Shown: positions 36,215 through 45,823 of the stretch, one piece after another
Numbering within the stretch: position 1 is the first letter of the stretch
How the letters are laid out: every line of letters starts with the position of its first letter
Assembly: GCF_947489035.1 (NCBI RefSeq)
Contig: NZ_CANLCI010000031.1
Span: forward strand, 1 to 56,954
Direction: 5' to 3'
DNA from: an uncultured Ferrimonas sp.
GTDB taxonomy: Bacteria; Pseudomonadota; Gammaproteobacteria; Enterobacterales; Shewanellaceae
Length of the DNA: 56,954 bases
The notes under the pieces: model-generated
What the model saw: the letters and a program-made list of their open reading frames with translations, nothing else
The model's database searches: none
What the model was told of the DNA's origin: nothing
Position numbers and translations under genes: made by a program

Positions 36215-37378
36215 ATGGGGCCGCTACAAGGGATCACCGTAATTGAGATGGCGGGCATTGGGCCCACGCCTTTTGCTGGCATGGCCTTGGCCGACTTAGG
36301 CGCCAAGGTGATCTTAATTGAGCGCAAGCACGCCAGTAACAACGCCGCCGCAGGCTTAGATCAGCGCGGCAGCAACCTTTTTCATCGTGGCAAACAGGCA
36401 CTGGCGCTGGATCTCAAACAGCCCGAATCGGTGCCATTGGTGCGGCAGTTGCTGGCGCAAGCCGATGTGCTGATTGAAGGGTTTCGTCCCGGAGTGATGG
36501 AACGGCTAGGGTTGGGGCCCGATATCGCTTTAGGCATCAACCCTAAGCTGATCTACGGTCGCTTAACCGGCTATGGCCAAACCGGCCCCTTGGCGCAGAT
36601 GGCGGGGCACGAACCCAACTACACCGGCTTATCCGGCGCGCTCTATTACGGTGGCCGCCCAGCGCAGGGAGCGCAGCCGCGGCATGCGCCCAGCGCCCCG
36701 TTAACCAGCATGGGCGATGTGGGTGGTGGTTCGATGGTGCTGATAATGGGGATCTTAAGCGCGCTGCTGCACGTGAAAAATGGGGGCCCAGGGCAGGTGA
36801 TCGACAGTGCCATCAGCGACGGCTCCGCGTACATCTCGACCTTGATGTGGAGCCTAAAACAGATCGGCCACATCGACAGCGAATTTGGCCACGGCTGGGC
36901 CGATGGGGCTGCACCGTGGAATCAAACCTACTGCTGCGCCGATGGCCGCTATGTGGCGGTGTGCGCGCTGGAACCGCAGTTTTATCAGGCGCTGTTACAG
37001 GGGTTGCAGCTGAACGACGATCCCCTATTGCAACAGCAATGGGATCGACGCCATTGGTCAGCCGCAACGGCACGGCTTAGTGCGCTGTTTGCCAGCCAGC
37101 CCCAAGCCCACTGGTGCGACCGATTTGCCGGCACCGACGCCTGCTTAGGGCCGGTCTTGGATTTTGAACAAGCCCAAGCGCACCCCCACAACCAAGCCCG
37201 TGGCACCTTTGTTAGCCCCAATGGGGTCAGTCAGCCCGCCCCCGCGCCGCAGTTCAGTGCCACCCCCACCCAAGCGGGCACCATTCCCCAACATGGTCAG
37301 CACAACCAAGCCATCTTGGCGCAACTGGGGTTAACCCCAGCAGAGATCGCCGCGCTGCAACAACAAGGGGTGTGTTAA
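36215..37378 (+). CDS. CaiB/BaiF CoA-transferase family, alpha-methylacyl-CoA racemase-like
   Basis: A 387-residue family III CoA-transferase. MGPLQGITVIEMAGIGPTP opens the protein; the racemase residues are recognisable as H in MAGHEPNYTGLSG and D in SMGDVGGGSM, so a 2-methylacyl-CoA racemase (AMACR/Mcr type) is the best call. AGGAG precedes the ATG. The gene converges with the AraC regulator (four-base overlap of stops) and belongs to the acyl-CoA catabolic block, suggesting branched-chain fatty acid breakdown. Confidence 0.87.
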   Translation: MGPLQGITVIEMAGIGPTPFAGMALADLGAKVILIERKHASNNAAAGLDQRGSNLFHRGKQALALDLKQPESVPLVRQLLAQADVLIEGFRPGVMERLGLGPDIALGINPKLIYGRLTGYGQTGPLAQMAGHEPNYTGLSGALYYGGRPAQGAQPRHAPSAPLTSMGDVGGGSMVLIMGILSALLHVKNGGPGQVIDSAISDGSAYISTLMWSLKQIGHIDSEFGHGWADGAAPWNQTYCCADGRYVAVCALEPQFYQALLQGLQLNDDPLLQQQWDRRHWSAATARLSALFASQPQAHWCDRFAGTDACLGPVLDFEQAQAHPHNQARGTFVSPNGVSQPAPAPQFSATPTQAGTIPQHGQHNQAILAQLGLTPAEIAALQQQGVC

Positions 37379-38460
37379 CCGGCCAAGCCCTTGCGAAACT
37401 GCAGCGGGGTGTAACCCGTCCACTGCTTAAAGGCGCGAATGAAGGCGCTGGTTTCGCTGTAGCCGCAGCGCTCTGCAACAAGCTCAATCCGGTGTTCGGG
37501 ATCGCTTAAGTAGTGAATGGCAATGTCGCGGCGAATTTGCGCCTTCACCACTTCAAAACTGGTGCTCTCCGCTTTTAGTCGTCGTCGCAGGGTTTGTGGA
37601 TGAAAGCCTAAGCGGCTGGCGGTATCCCCCAAACTGAGCAAGTTGTCGTGCTGGGTAAAGTGATCCTTAATTTGCTGCCGTACCGCAATGGTGATGGCGC
37701 CAGCCGCATCCAGCGGCAAGTAGATGTCCAGCGGCGCACGGCGCAGATAGGTGTCTACCCGTGCTTCGTTTTGCACCACCAAATGATCTAGGTAACTTTT
37801 GTCGAAACAGAGGCTGATCTCGGTCTGATTAAACAGCACCGGTGCCCCATAAAACATGTAGCGATACTCCGGCGCATACTCCGCGATCGGGTAATCCAAA
37901 TTAACCTGATTCAATAAAATGCGGTCGTTACACAGCCAACTGCCAAATCGGTGGAACACCGTGAGTAGCGAATCGACCGCGTAGTTATCAACAATGGCCT
38001 GATCCTCAAGCCGCTCTAACCGCAGCACCGCTTGGCGGCCACGCAGGCCAAAGTGGTAGCGAAAGCTGTTATCAAACAGGTTATAAAAATGCACCAACCG
38101 CTGAAACGCATCGCCAATGGTGCGGCAGTGCACCGCCGAGCGGGCGAAGAAAGCAAAGGTGCCAATGGGGCAGCGTCGATGCAGCAATCCGTACATTTCG
38201 CAATCCATTAGCCCCGCCAGAGTACGCTGCAGTTGCACCACCTTTTCGACGGGAATGCGAGCGTCGGCCTGCTGCAACAGCGCTGGATCTAAGCGGCACT
38301 TGGCCAGCAGCCGCGGCAGATCAAGCTGTTGCTGGCGTGCCGCCTGGAGCGAGTGGTTCAGCAAGCTGGCGCAAATGGTCAATCGCGCCGCAGTGGCACG
38401 GTGCTGCTCAGCCTGAGTCGGATCACCATCCTTGGTGGGTTGAACGCTGTTTTTAGTCAA
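37375..38460 (-). CDS. AraC-family regulator (OruR/ArgR-like, arabinose-binding N-domain)
   Basis: A 361-residue regulator. The N-terminal ~240 residues resemble the domain of the OruR subgroup; the C-terminal AraC helix-turn-helix pair reads SLGDTASRLGFHPQTLRRRL and VAERCGYSETSAFIRAFKQW. The start is uncertain: the frame opens with TTG at 38460 and no in-frame ATG is near. It is divergent from the thiolase gene and convergent with the racemase gene, so it probably controls the fatty-acid block. Confidence 0.87.
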   Translation of the reverse strand: MTKNSVQPTKDGDPTQAEQHRATAARLTICASLLNHSLQAARQQQLDLPRLLAKCRLDPALLQQADARIPVEKVVQLQRTLAGLMDCEMYGLLHRRCPIGTFAFFARSAVHCRTIGDAFQRLVHFYNLFDNSFRYHFGLRGRQAVLRLERLEDQAIVDNYAVDSLLTVFHRFGSWLCNDRILLNQVNLDYPIAEYAPEYRYMFYGAPVLFNQTEISLCFDKSYLDHLVVQNEARVDTYLRRAPLDIYLPLDAAGAITIAVRQQIKDHFTQHDNLLSLGDTASRLGFHPQTLRRRLKAESTSFEVVKAQIRRDIAIHYLSDPEHRIELVAERCGYSETSAFIRAFKQWTGYTPLQFRKGLAG

Positions 38461-38594
38461 TTCCGTTTGTCACATACTGTCTATTTCTTGTCCTTATCTT
38501 GTCATTGTTTGCCCCCCGCTTGTATCCCAGAATGAAAAAAGTTTGTGTCTTTTGGGATGGCCAATGACTGGCCCACGTCAACAAGGGAGCTTGA
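38461..38594. promoter_or_regulatory. divergent promoter region of the AraC regulator and the thiolase operon
   Basis: About 130 bases between divergent genes. The ribosome binding site GGGAGC for the thiolase lies at 38584-38589. AT-rich at 38470-38510. No confident operator can be assigned. Confidence 0.45.
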
Positions 38595-39800
38595 ATGAAT
38601 CACGCCTATATCTTTGATGCGGTGCGAACGCCGCGCAGCAAAGGCAAGGCCGATGGCAGCCTGCATCAGGTTAAGCCAATCGATCTTGGTGCTGGGCTGC
38701 TGCGGGAACTGCAGCGCCGCCACGATTTGGATACCGCTTACGTCGATGATGTCGCCATGGGCTGTGTTACGCCGGTGGGCGAGCAGGGCTCGTGCATCGC
38801 GAAAGCGATAGCGATGCACGCCGGTTGGGATCAAAGCGTGGCTGGGGTGCAGCTGGATCGGTTTTGTTCGTCGGGGTTAGAGGCGGTGAATACCGCTGCC
38901 CAAAAAGTGATGTCCGGTTGGACGCAGCTGATGGTGGCTGGCGGCGTTGAAGCGATGTCGCGGGTGCCGATGGGCAGCAATGGCGGCGCCATGTTCACCG
39001 ATCCGGATTTTGTGCTGCAGCAAAAATCGGTGCCCCAAGGCATAGGCGCCGATCTCATCGCAACATTAGGCGGTTGGGATCGACAGGCGGTAGACAGCTA
39101 CGCCTTGCAGTCGCAGCAACGGGCTGCACATGCCCAAGCCAGCGGCTATTTTGACCGTTCGGTGGTGCCAGTAACCGACAGCAACGGTAGCGTCATTTTG
39201 GCCAAAGACGATTTCATTAAAGCCAACAGCAGCATGGACGGATTGGCGGCGCTGAAGCCGTCGTTCGCCAAATTAGGGGCCATGGGCGCCGATGAAATGC
39301 TGTTAAGCAAATACCCCGAAGTGGCGGCGATCAACCACGTCCATACCCCGGGCAATTCGTCGGGGATCGTGGATGGCGCCAGTGCGGTACTGATTGGCTC
39401 GGCGCAGGCGGGGCGCGATCTGAACCTCACCCCTCGGGCAAAAATCATCATGGGCACGGTGCTGGCGACCGAGCCCTCCATCATGCTGACCGGCCCAGGC
39501 CCTGCGGCAAAGCAGGCGCTGAAACTGGCGGGCATGACCACCGCCGATATCGATTTGTGGGAGATCAACGAAGCCTTTGCTTCGGTGGCGCTGCGTTACA
39601 TGCAGGATCTCGACATCAGCGCCGACATCACCAACGTTAATGGCGGCGCCATCGCCATGGGCCACCCGTTAGGCGCTACCGGCGCCATGGTGCTGGGGGT
39701 GGTGTTGGACGAATTGGAGCGACGCAACCTCAACACCGCCATGGTGTCGTTGTGCATTGGCGGTGGCATGGGGATCGCCACCATTATTGAGCGGGTTTAA
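38595..39800 (+). CDS. acetyl-CoA C-acyltransferase (thiolase)
   Basis: A 401-residue thiolase. Nucleophilic cysteine in [19 protein letters not shown], histidine in [18 protein letters not shown] and the second cysteine in SLCIGGGMG are intact. It should catalyse the last step of beta-oxidation. First gene of a three-gene operon with the bifunctional enzyme (eight bases downstream) and an acyl-CoA dehydrogenase. It groups with the FadI/FadA-like thiolases by context only. Confidence 0.93.
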   Translation: MNHAYIFDAVRTPRSKGKADGSLHQVKPIDLGAGLLRELQRRHDLDTAYVDDVAMGCVTPVGEQGSCIAKAIAMHAGWDQSVAGVQLDRFCSSGLEAVNTAAQKVMSGWTQLMVAGGVEAMSRVPMGSNGGAMFTDPDFVLQQKSVPQGIGADLIATLGGWDRQAVDSYALQSQQRAAHAQASGYFDRSVVPVTDSNGSVILAKDDFIKANSSMDGLAALKPSFAKLGAMGADEMLLSKYPEVAAINHVHTPGNSSGIVDGASAVLIGSAQAGRDLNLTPRAKIIMGTVLATEPSIMLTGPGPAAKQALKLAGMTTADIDLWEINEAFASVALRYMQDLDISADITNVNGGAIAMGHPLGATGAMVLGVVLDELERRNLNTAMVSLCIGGGMGIATIIERV

Positions 39801-39808
39801 GGGGCAGC

Positions 39809-41959
39809 ATGATGAGCGGATTTCACTACCAACAAGACGCCGACGGCATTGTAACCATTACCATGGACATGACCGGTCCAGTGAATGCGATGAATGCCGA
39901 ATTTGACCAAGCCTTTAGCCGCTGCGTGGCGCAACTTGAAGCGCAAGACAACCTCACTGGGGTGGTGTTTGCCTCGGCCAAATCGACCTTTTTTGCCGGT
40001 GGCGATCTGAATGTTTTACTGGCGGCCAATGGCGCCGAGGCCGATCAACTATTAAGTAACTTTCTGGCCAATAAAGCGATGCTTCGCCGGATTGAAACCC
40101 TGCCGGTACCAGTGGTGGCTGCCATCAATGGCGCGGCCTTGGGCGGCGGCTGGGAACTGTGTTTATTGTGTAACTACCGAGTGGCGCTGGATAAGCCCAA
40201 GGTGAACATCGGCCTGCCAGAAGTTACCCTTGGGCTGTTGCCCGGCGCCGGTGGCGTGGTGCGAATGACCCACCTGCTTGGGGCCGAACAGGCACTCCCT
40301 TACTTGCTTGAAGGCAAGCCGTTGGCGGTGGCGAAGGCGCAGCAAGCGGGGTTGGTGGATCAACTGGTCAGCGAGCCCGAACAGCTGCTGCCGGCGGCCA
40401 AAGCGTGGATCCTCGCCAACCAAGATAACCCCGAAGCCAGCGTGCAGCCGTGGGATAAACCCAAGCACCGGATCCCCGGTGGCGGCTTTAACCATCCCCA
40501 AATGGCGCAGCTGGCCATGATGGCGCCGGTGATGCTGCGACAGAAAACCCGCGGGCTGCTGCCCGCACCCGAGCGGATCTTAGATGTGGTGTTGGAAACC
40601 CTGAAGCTGCCGTTTGATTTGGCCCAAGAAGTGGAAAGCCGCCACTTCACCAGCTTGGTGCGCAGCGTACAGGCCAAGAACATGATCTCTACGTTCTTCT
40701 TCCAGATGAACAAGGTTAATGGCGGCGCCAGCCGTCCGCCCGCGCCGCCAAAGCAGAAGATTGGCAAATTGGGGATCATCGGTGCTGGGATGATGGGGCA
40801 GGGCATCGCCTTCTCCTCGGCCAAGGCGGGCATTGAGGTGGTGCTAAAAGACACCAGCCAAGCGGGCGCCGATAAAGGCAAAGGCTACAGCGCCAGTTTG
40901 ATGGATAAGCGCATCAGCCGTGGTCGCGCCAGTGAACAACAGAAACAGGCGCTGCTGCAGCGGATCCACGCCACCGCCGTCGATGAGGATCTGCAAGGGT
41001 GCGATCTGATCATCGAAGCGGTGTTTGAAAAGGTGGAGTTAAAGCATCAGATCAACCAGCAAACCGAACCGATGCTGGCCGCCGATGGCATTTGGGGCTC
41101 GAACACCTCGACCCTACCGATCACCGAACTGGCCAAAAGCAGTCGCGATTCGGAGAAGTTCATCGGCATTCACTTTTTCTCGCCGGTAGACAAGATGCCG
41201 CTGGTGGAGCTGATCTGCGGTGCCAATACCTCCGACGACACCCTCGCCAAGGCGTTTGATTACGTGCAGCAGATCGGCAAAACGCCGATTGTGGTTAACG
41301 ACAGCACCGGCTTTTACACCTCGCGCACCTTTGGCATGCAGCTGGCCGAAGCCGCGCAGATGGTGGCCGAAGGGCTGCACCCGCAGCGGATCGACGCGCT
41401 GGGCAAAGCCATCGGCATGCCCGTGGGGCCATTAACCATTCAAGACGAAGTCAGCCAAAAGCTGGCCTTTGATGTGGCCAACACTCAGATCGCCATGGGC
41501 TTGATGGATCCCAGCCAAGATCCCTTCCCCGAAGGCAACGCCCTGATCCGCGCCATGGTGACCGAAGACAACCGCCAAGGGCGCCATCACGGCGGCGGCT
41601 ACTTTGATTACCACGACGGGGGCAAAACCCTGTGGCCGCAACTGCTGAGCTGCTATTACAAGCCAGAAGTCACGGTAAGCGATGCCGACATCAAAGATCG
41701 GTTGCTGTTCATCAACGTTAACGAAGCGTTGAAATGCCTGCAAGAAGGGGTGGTGCGTACCGTCGCCGACGCCAACATCGGCTCGATTTTAGGTATTGGT
41801 GCCCCCGCCTGGACCGGCGGCTACATCCAGTTTGTGAATGGCTATGGCTTACAGCGCTACATCGACCGCTGCGAGCAACTGGCCGCACGCTACGGCGCGC
41901 GTTTTCGCGCCCCCGCCATCGTGGCGGAATACCTCAGCGCAGAGAAAGAGTTTCATTAA
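39809..41959 (+). CDS. bifunctional enoyl-CoA hydratase / 3-hydroxyacyl-CoA dehydrogenase (FadB/FadJ-like)
   Basis: A 716-residue fusion enzyme. The N-terminal crotonase domain (to about 200) has an oxyanion-hole segment and both acidic residues (GGGWELCLLCNYRVAL; IGLPEVTLGLLPGAGG). The NAD-binding domain starts at about 318 with GIIGAGMMGQGIAF and the dehydrogenase histidine is in GIHFFSPVDKMPLVEL. Two C-terminal dehydrogenase repeats follow. Adjacent ATGs at 39809 and 39812 are both possible. It is a paralogue of FadB/FadJ working with the neighbouring thiolase. Confidence 0.93.
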   Translation: MMSGFHYQQDADGIVTITMDMTGPVNAMNAEFDQAFSRCVAQLEAQDNLTGVVFASAKSTFFAGGDLNVLLAANGAEADQLLSNFLANKAMLRRIETLPVPVVAAINGAALGGGWELCLLCNYRVALDKPKVNIGLPEVTLGLLPGAGGVVRMTHLLGAEQALPYLLEGKPLAVAKAQQAGLVDQLVSEPEQLLPAAKAWILANQDNPEASVQPWDKPKHRIPGGGFNHPQMAQLAMMAPVMLRQKTRGLLPAPERILDVVLETLKLPFDLAQEVESRHFTSLVRSVQAKNMISTFFFQMNKVNGGASRPPAPPKQKIGKLGIIGAGMMGQGIAFSSAKAGIEVVLKDTSQAGADKGKGYSASLMDKRISRGRASEQQKQALLQRIHATAVDEDLQGCDLIIEAVFEKVELKHQINQQTEPMLAADGIWGSNTSTLPITELAKSSRDSEKFIGIHFFSPVDKMPLVELICGANTSDDTLAKAFDYVQQIGKTPIVVNDSTGFYTSRTFGMQLAEAAQMVAEGLHPQRIDALGKAIGMPVGPLTIQDEVSQKLAFDVANTQIAMGLMDPSQDPFPEGNALIRAMVTEDNRQGRHHGGGYFDYHDGGKTLWPQLLSCYYKPEVTVSDADIKDRLLFINVNEALKCLQEGVVRTVADANIGSILGIGAPAWTGGYIQFVNGYGLQRYIDRCEQLAARYGARFRAPAIVAEYLSAEKEFH

Positions 41960-41991
41960 GCCCACGGCTCAGATCGGAAAAGGAATACAGT

Positions 41992-43140
41992 ATGATCCCA
42001 AGAACCATCTACACCGAAGAACACCTGCAATTTAAGGATTCGGTGGTTAAGTTTTTAGAAGCGGAAGCGGTGCCATTTCATGCCCAGTGGGAGAAAGAGG
42101 GCCAAGTATCACGGCAGTTGTGGCTGAAAGCGGGCGAGATGGGCTTGTTGGCGCCAATGACCCCCGAAGCCTACGGCGGCCTTGGCCTCGATTTTCGCTA
42201 TAACGCCATCGTCGACGAAACCATCAGCGAAATGGGCTTATCGGGCATCGGCTTTGGTCTGCATTCGGACATCGGCGTGCCTTATGTGGTTAACTTTGGC
42301 AGCGAACAGCAAAAAACCGAATACCTGCCACGCTGCCTAAGCGGCGAGATCATCACCGCCATCGCCATGACCGAACCTGGCGCGGGCTCGGATCTGCAGG
42401 GCATTCGCACCACCGCCGTGAAAGATGGCGATGATTACATCATCAATGGCTCCAAAACCTTCATCACCAACGGCGCCATGGCGGATCTGGTGATCGTTGT
42501 GGCCAAAACCGACCCCAGTGCCGGTGCTCGAGGGATCAGCCTGTTCCTGCTGGAAGCGGGCACACCAGGGTTTGAAAAAGGCCAAAACCTCGAAAAAATC
42601 GGCATGAAGGCGCAAGACACCTCCGAGCTGTTTTTTAACGACGTGCGGGTGCCGCAAACCGCTTTGTTGGGGCAAGAGGGCATGGGCTTTATCTACCTGA
42701 TGCAAGAGCTGCCGCAAGAGCGACTCAACATCGCCCTGAACGCCATTGGCGGCATGCGCGGGGTGTTCGATCAAACCATCGCCTACGTTAAAGAGCGTAA
42801 AGCCTTTGGCAAAAGCGTCGCCAGTTTCCAGAACACCCAGTTTGTGTTGGCGGATCTGGAAGCCAAGCTGTCGATGATGCAGGTGTATGTGGATCGCTGC
42901 ATGGAGCTGCATATCAACAAGCAGCTAGACGCGGTGGAAGCGGCCAAAGTGAAGCTGCTGTCAACCGAGCTGCAAGGCGAATTGATCGACGCTTGCTTGC
43001 AGCTGCACGGCGGCTACGGCTTTATGTGGGAGTACCCCGTTGCCCGCGCCTACGCCGACGCCCGCGTACAGCGGATCTACGGCGGCACCAACGAGATCAT
43101 GAAGCTGATCATCGGCCGTGACCTGCTCAAAGAGGGCTAA
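41992..43140 (+). CDS. acyl-CoA dehydrogenase, LCAD-type
   Basis: A 382-residue FAD enzyme for the first step of beta-oxidation. Signatures: AMTEPGAGSDLQGI (FAD/substrate binding), LQLHGGYGFMWEYP and RIYGGTNEIMK. The catalytic base is not at the usual MCAD position (which would read YEGT) but, as in long-chain and isovaleryl dehydrogenases, should be the glutamate in LPQERL (E243). RBS AAAGGAA. Third gene of the thiolase operon. Confidence 0.92.
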   Translation: MIPRTIYTEEHLQFKDSVVKFLEAEAVPFHAQWEKEGQVSRQLWLKAGEMGLLAPMTPEAYGGLGLDFRYNAIVDETISEMGLSGIGFGLHSDIGVPYVVNFGSEQQKTEYLPRCLSGEIITAIAMTEPGAGSDLQGIRTTAVKDGDDYIINGSKTFITNGAMADLVIVVAKTDPSAGARGISLFLLEAGTPGFEKGQNLEKIGMKAQDTSELFFNDVRVPQTALLGQEGMGFIYLMQELPQERLNIALNAIGGMRGVFDQTIAYVKERKAFGKSVASFQNTQFVLADLEAKLSMMQVYVDRCMELHINKQLDAVEAAKVKLLSTELQGELIDACLQLHGGYGFMWEYPVARAYADARVQRIYGGTNEIMKLIIGRDLLKEG

Positions 43141-43173
43141 CTGCAGGGGGTGCCTCGCGCCGTCATCTTAACC

Positions 43174-43210
43174 CGCCCCGTTGCCACCCATTGCTGCTGG
43201 CAACGGGGCG
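43174..43210 (+). terminator. hairpin after the acyl-CoA dehydrogenase gene
   Basis: A 12-base-pair stem CGCCCCGTTGCC/GGCAACGGGGCG with a 13-base loop, followed by TTGTTGT. The U tract is weak, so it may be a leaky terminator ahead of the thioesterase gene. A short run of CAACTCAA-like units follows at 43258-43290. Confidence 0.55.
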
Positions 43211-43306
43211 TTGTTGTCGGTAGCTTGTCTGCATCCATTTCTAATTCCCCTAGCTCACCCCAACTCAATCCAACCCAACTCAATTCAACCCAGCCAAGGA
43301 GCGGCG

Positions 43307-43756
43307 ATGTTTGACCCCCGTGATCCGCACTACCAACAAAAAGTTCGTGCCAGTTTTGGCAAACAAACGCTGATGGCCACCCTCGACGCCAGCTTGCACA
43401 GCATCGAACCGGGGCAGGTTGAAATTCACGCCCCCTATAACGCTGCGTTTACCCAGCAACACGGTTTCTTGCACGCCGGTATCGTCTCAAGCTTGATCGA
43501 CAGCGCCTGCGGATACGCTGCATTTTCGCTGATGCCTGCGGACGCAGAAGTGTTATCCATTGAATTTAAAGTCAACCTGCTCGCCCCTGCCAAAGGCCAG
43601 CGGTTTATCGCCATCGGCAAGGTGAAAAAGCCCGGCCGCACCATCACCGTCACCGAAGGCGAGCTGTACGCCATCAACGGCGAACAGCAAAAACTGGTGG
43701 CGACCCTAACCGCCACCATGATGACCATCATCGGCCGCGACGACATTAAAGAGTAA
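43307..43756 (+). CDS. PaaI-type hotdog thioesterase
   Basis: A 149-residue hotdog-fold protein of the PaaI/YdiI group: QHGFLHAGIVSSLIDSACGYAA carries the conserved His-Ala-Gly and the acidic residue of the active site, followed by VLSIEFKVNLLAPAKG. AAGGAG precedes the ATG at 43307. It probably releases CoA from acyl-CoA intermediates of the adjacent beta-oxidation operon. Confidence 0.88.
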   Translation: MFDPRDPHYQQKVRASFGKQTLMATLDASLHSIEPGQVEIHAPYNAAFTQQHGFLHAGIVSSLIDSACGYAAFSLMPADAEVLSIEFKVNLLAPAKGQRFIAIGKVKKPGRTITVTEGELYAINGEQQKLVATLTATMMTIIGRDDIKE

Positions 43757-43816
43757 TTAGGCAGTCATACCCCAAGCAGCAAAGCCAAACAGCAAACAAC
43801 AAATACGAAAGAAGAA

Positions 43817-43836
43817 GGGGAGCATGGCTGCTCCCC
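43817..43836. terminator. weak terminator hairpin
   Basis: Stem GGGGAGCA/TGCTCCCC with a TGGC loop and the tail TGTTT. It lies between the thioesterase gene and the convergent small gene at 43872. Confidence 0.55.
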
Positions 43837-43871
43837 TGTTTACGTGTACGCCTTAACGGCCGTACTGCGCG

Positions 43872-44051
43872 TTACAACTTCGCCCCGTCACGTTGCAGTT
43901 TTTCGTATATCGCTTCGCGAATGTAGTTTTCAAAGTTGCTGTGGTAGTTAAGCCGGTCGAATTCGTCGGCCCAGTAAGCGGGAAAACGAATGCTTTTGGC
44001 TTTGCGGGCTTTCTTATCGGTGGGCGCTGAGTGGGTTTGTGGGCTGTGCAT
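43872..44051 (-). CDS. 59-residue ribbon-helix-helix-like small protein
   Basis: A short minus-strand gene with ATG at 44051 and AAGGA upstream at spacing seven. The N-terminal ten residues are polar, then KKARKAKSIRFPAYWADEFD and NYIREAIYEKLQRDG. The basic strand KSIRFP followed by two helices is the ribbon-helix-helix pattern of MetJ/Arc-type DNA-binding proteins such as antitoxins and small repressors. No toxin gene is adjacent. It could be an orphan repressor acting on the flanking fatty-acid or DMSP genes; that part is speculation. Confidence 0.65.
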   Translation of the reverse strand: MHSPQTHSAPTDKKARKAKSIRFPAYWADEFDRLNYHSNFENYIREAIYEKLQRDGAKL

Positions 44052-44265
44052 GATGCGATCCTTGCGTTGGTGTTGATATCAAATTGAGCTTAGTTGGGTA
44101 TCGGATAGATGCCAGTTTGAAATGTGATTTTTTAGTCAACGTGGCTTTTTGCCCATCAATAACCGCATCAGGATCACAGTCTGATTATTGTTGTTGTCGC
44201 CGCAGGAACCAATTGCCAATCGCGGCCACTTATAGCCATAACCTGCTATTAAACGACTTCTTATC

Positions 44266-45477
44266 ATGACATTCATCGAGTCGGTGTCGCTGTTTCTGGG
44301 GCTGCTGTTTAGCGCCAATCTGCTTTATTTTTCGGGGCAAAAGTGGGGCGCGACGGCCACCGTGGCGGGCACCCTTGTGGCGCTGGCGGCGGCGACCCTA
44401 TGGCCACTGTTGCTGGCGGCGCTGGTTGCTGCGGCACTGTTGGCGCTGTTGCATTGGCGTCAGCCCCAGTTGGCGCAAGGGCAGGGGCGCGAAAACCCAC
44501 TGCGAGAGTTAGTTCACCATTTTATGTCGCTGTCGATGGTGTTGGTGGGGCTGCAATACGTGGCATACCACACCTTGTTACTGAACGGCTACGGCGGCTA
44601 CTTGATCCGCCCCGATGTGGTCGATGGCTTCTTGCCCATCGCCGGTGGCATCGAAATCAAAGCCATATTAACCCTGGGCTTGTGGGATGGCGCTCACCCT
44701 GCGGCGGCGGTGATGCTGTTTACCGTGTTGTTAAGTGGCGTACTGTGCAAGCGGGCATTTTGCGGCTGGGCGTGTCCGCTGGGGTTGGGCGGCACCTATC
44801 TGTATCGGCTGCGTAAAAAGGTGATCCGTGGTGACGCGCTGCCCCCAGCGTGGCTGGATTGGCCGCTGCGTATGTTGAAATACCTGCTGTTGCTGGGCTT
44901 GGGTTACATCATGGTTAGCATGCCCAGTGCGTCGCTGCCTCATTATCTTGAGGGCAACTACCACCAAATTGCCGACGCCAAAATGGGCATGTTCTTCGCC
45001 AGCCCCAGCGTGATTGCCGCCATTGTGATTGCGCTGATCTTGGCGCTAGCGGCATGGCAGCAGCAAGCCTTTTGCCGTTATCTGTGCCCTTACGGGGCGG
45101 GGTTGGGCTTATTGAGTTTTCTCAGCCCATTGAAAATTCGCCGGAACGACAACCACTGCCTGAACAGCAAAGGGATGAACTGCGACAAGTGCAGCCGAGC
45201 TTGCCCTGCGCGGATTGAGGTGCATCAGCAGATCAACATTCGCAGCGACGAATGCCAAGCCTGCATGCGCTGCGTGTCTGCTTGCCCTAAGTCAGCGGCC
45301 TTGGGCCTATCTACTCGCTGGGGCTGGCGGTTGTCGGCCACTGGGATCGCGGCGCTGTTGCTGATTTTGCTGTTTGGGTTGCCGCTGTTGGCTTACTTGC
45401 TGGGCTTTTGGCACAGCGACGTAACCGATGCGGTGCGGTTGCAACTGCTGCCGTATCTGTCGCAAATCGGCCACTAA
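44266..45477 (+). CDS. NapH/NosR-like membrane [4Fe-4S] protein
   Basis: A 403-residue inner-membrane protein with about six helices. Two membrane-flanking cysteine motifs of the NapH/NosR/CcoG group are present (CGWACPLG and CRYLCPYG), and a C-terminal 2x[4Fe-4S] ferredoxin domain (CDKCSRACPARIEV and CQACMRCVSACPK). NapH-type proteins pass electrons from quinol to periplasmic redox partners. The next genes encode an exported flavoprotein and a tetrahaem cytochrome, so it is the likely quinol-oxidising entry point of that chain; inference from context. Confidence 0.87.
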   Translation: MTFIESVSLFLGLLFSANLLYFSGQKWGATATVAGTLVALAAATLWPLLLAALVAAALLALLHWRQPQLAQGQGRENPLRELVHHFMSLSMVLVGLQYVAYHTLLLNGYGGYLIRPDVVDGFLPIAGGIEIKAILTLGLWDGAHPAAAVMLFTVLLSGVLCKRAFCGWACPLGLGGTYLYRLRKKVIRGDALPPAWLDWPLRMLKYLLLLGLGYIMVSMPSASLPHYLEGNYHQIADAKMGMFFASPSVIAAIVIALILALAAWQQQAFCRYLCPYGAGLGLLSFLSPLKIRRNDNHCLNSKGMNCDKCSRACPARIEVHQQINIRSDECQACMRCVSACPKSAALGLSTRWGWRLSATGIAALLLILLFGLPLLAYLLGFWHSDVTDAVRLQLLPYLSQIGH

Positions 45478-45823
45478 TACCGCGGCCAAGCCGCAGCAGG
45501 CTGATCACCTTAAGGCGCGAACAGGGTTATCGTGGATCAACAGGGGATTGGCCAGCCCCGTTGTGCCGCGCCAATCGGAGCGATTGTTGGAATGGGTTCC
45601 AGATCGGGATGACGCCATCAAATACCCCCTACTGGGTATGAATCTTCCTGTCAGTGGCAACGGATTGCTGCTGTTGATGGCAGAAAACGGCCATCTTTTA
45701 GAGTGAAAACCCACTTTAAACATGTGGTTACTGGCCATCGTCACCGTCTTACGTTCGGCCTCAGTTTGGAATCGATTCCATTTCTATCATGGCCCCATCT
45801 CTAACAGATAGGGTGATGATGAT
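45478..45823. other. intergenic region before the flavoprotein gene, with possible gene remnant
   Basis: About 345 bases. A plus-strand frame ending at 45706 gives a protein-like tail (for example EWVPDRDDAIKYPLLGMNLP) but overlaps the upstream gene, has no good start, and is not recognised. The AT-richer 45700-45820 stretch should contain the promoter of the flavoprotein gene; AGGG at 45810-45813 may be its ribosome binding site. Confidence 0.35.

Noticed and set aside
41992..43140. Loss of the catalytic base in the acyl-CoA dehydrogenase (YGGT instead of YEGT)
   Set aside because: In long-chain and isovaleryl dehydrogenases the base is a glutamate earlier in the chain; the LPQERL glutamate (E243) is present here, so the enzyme looks active.
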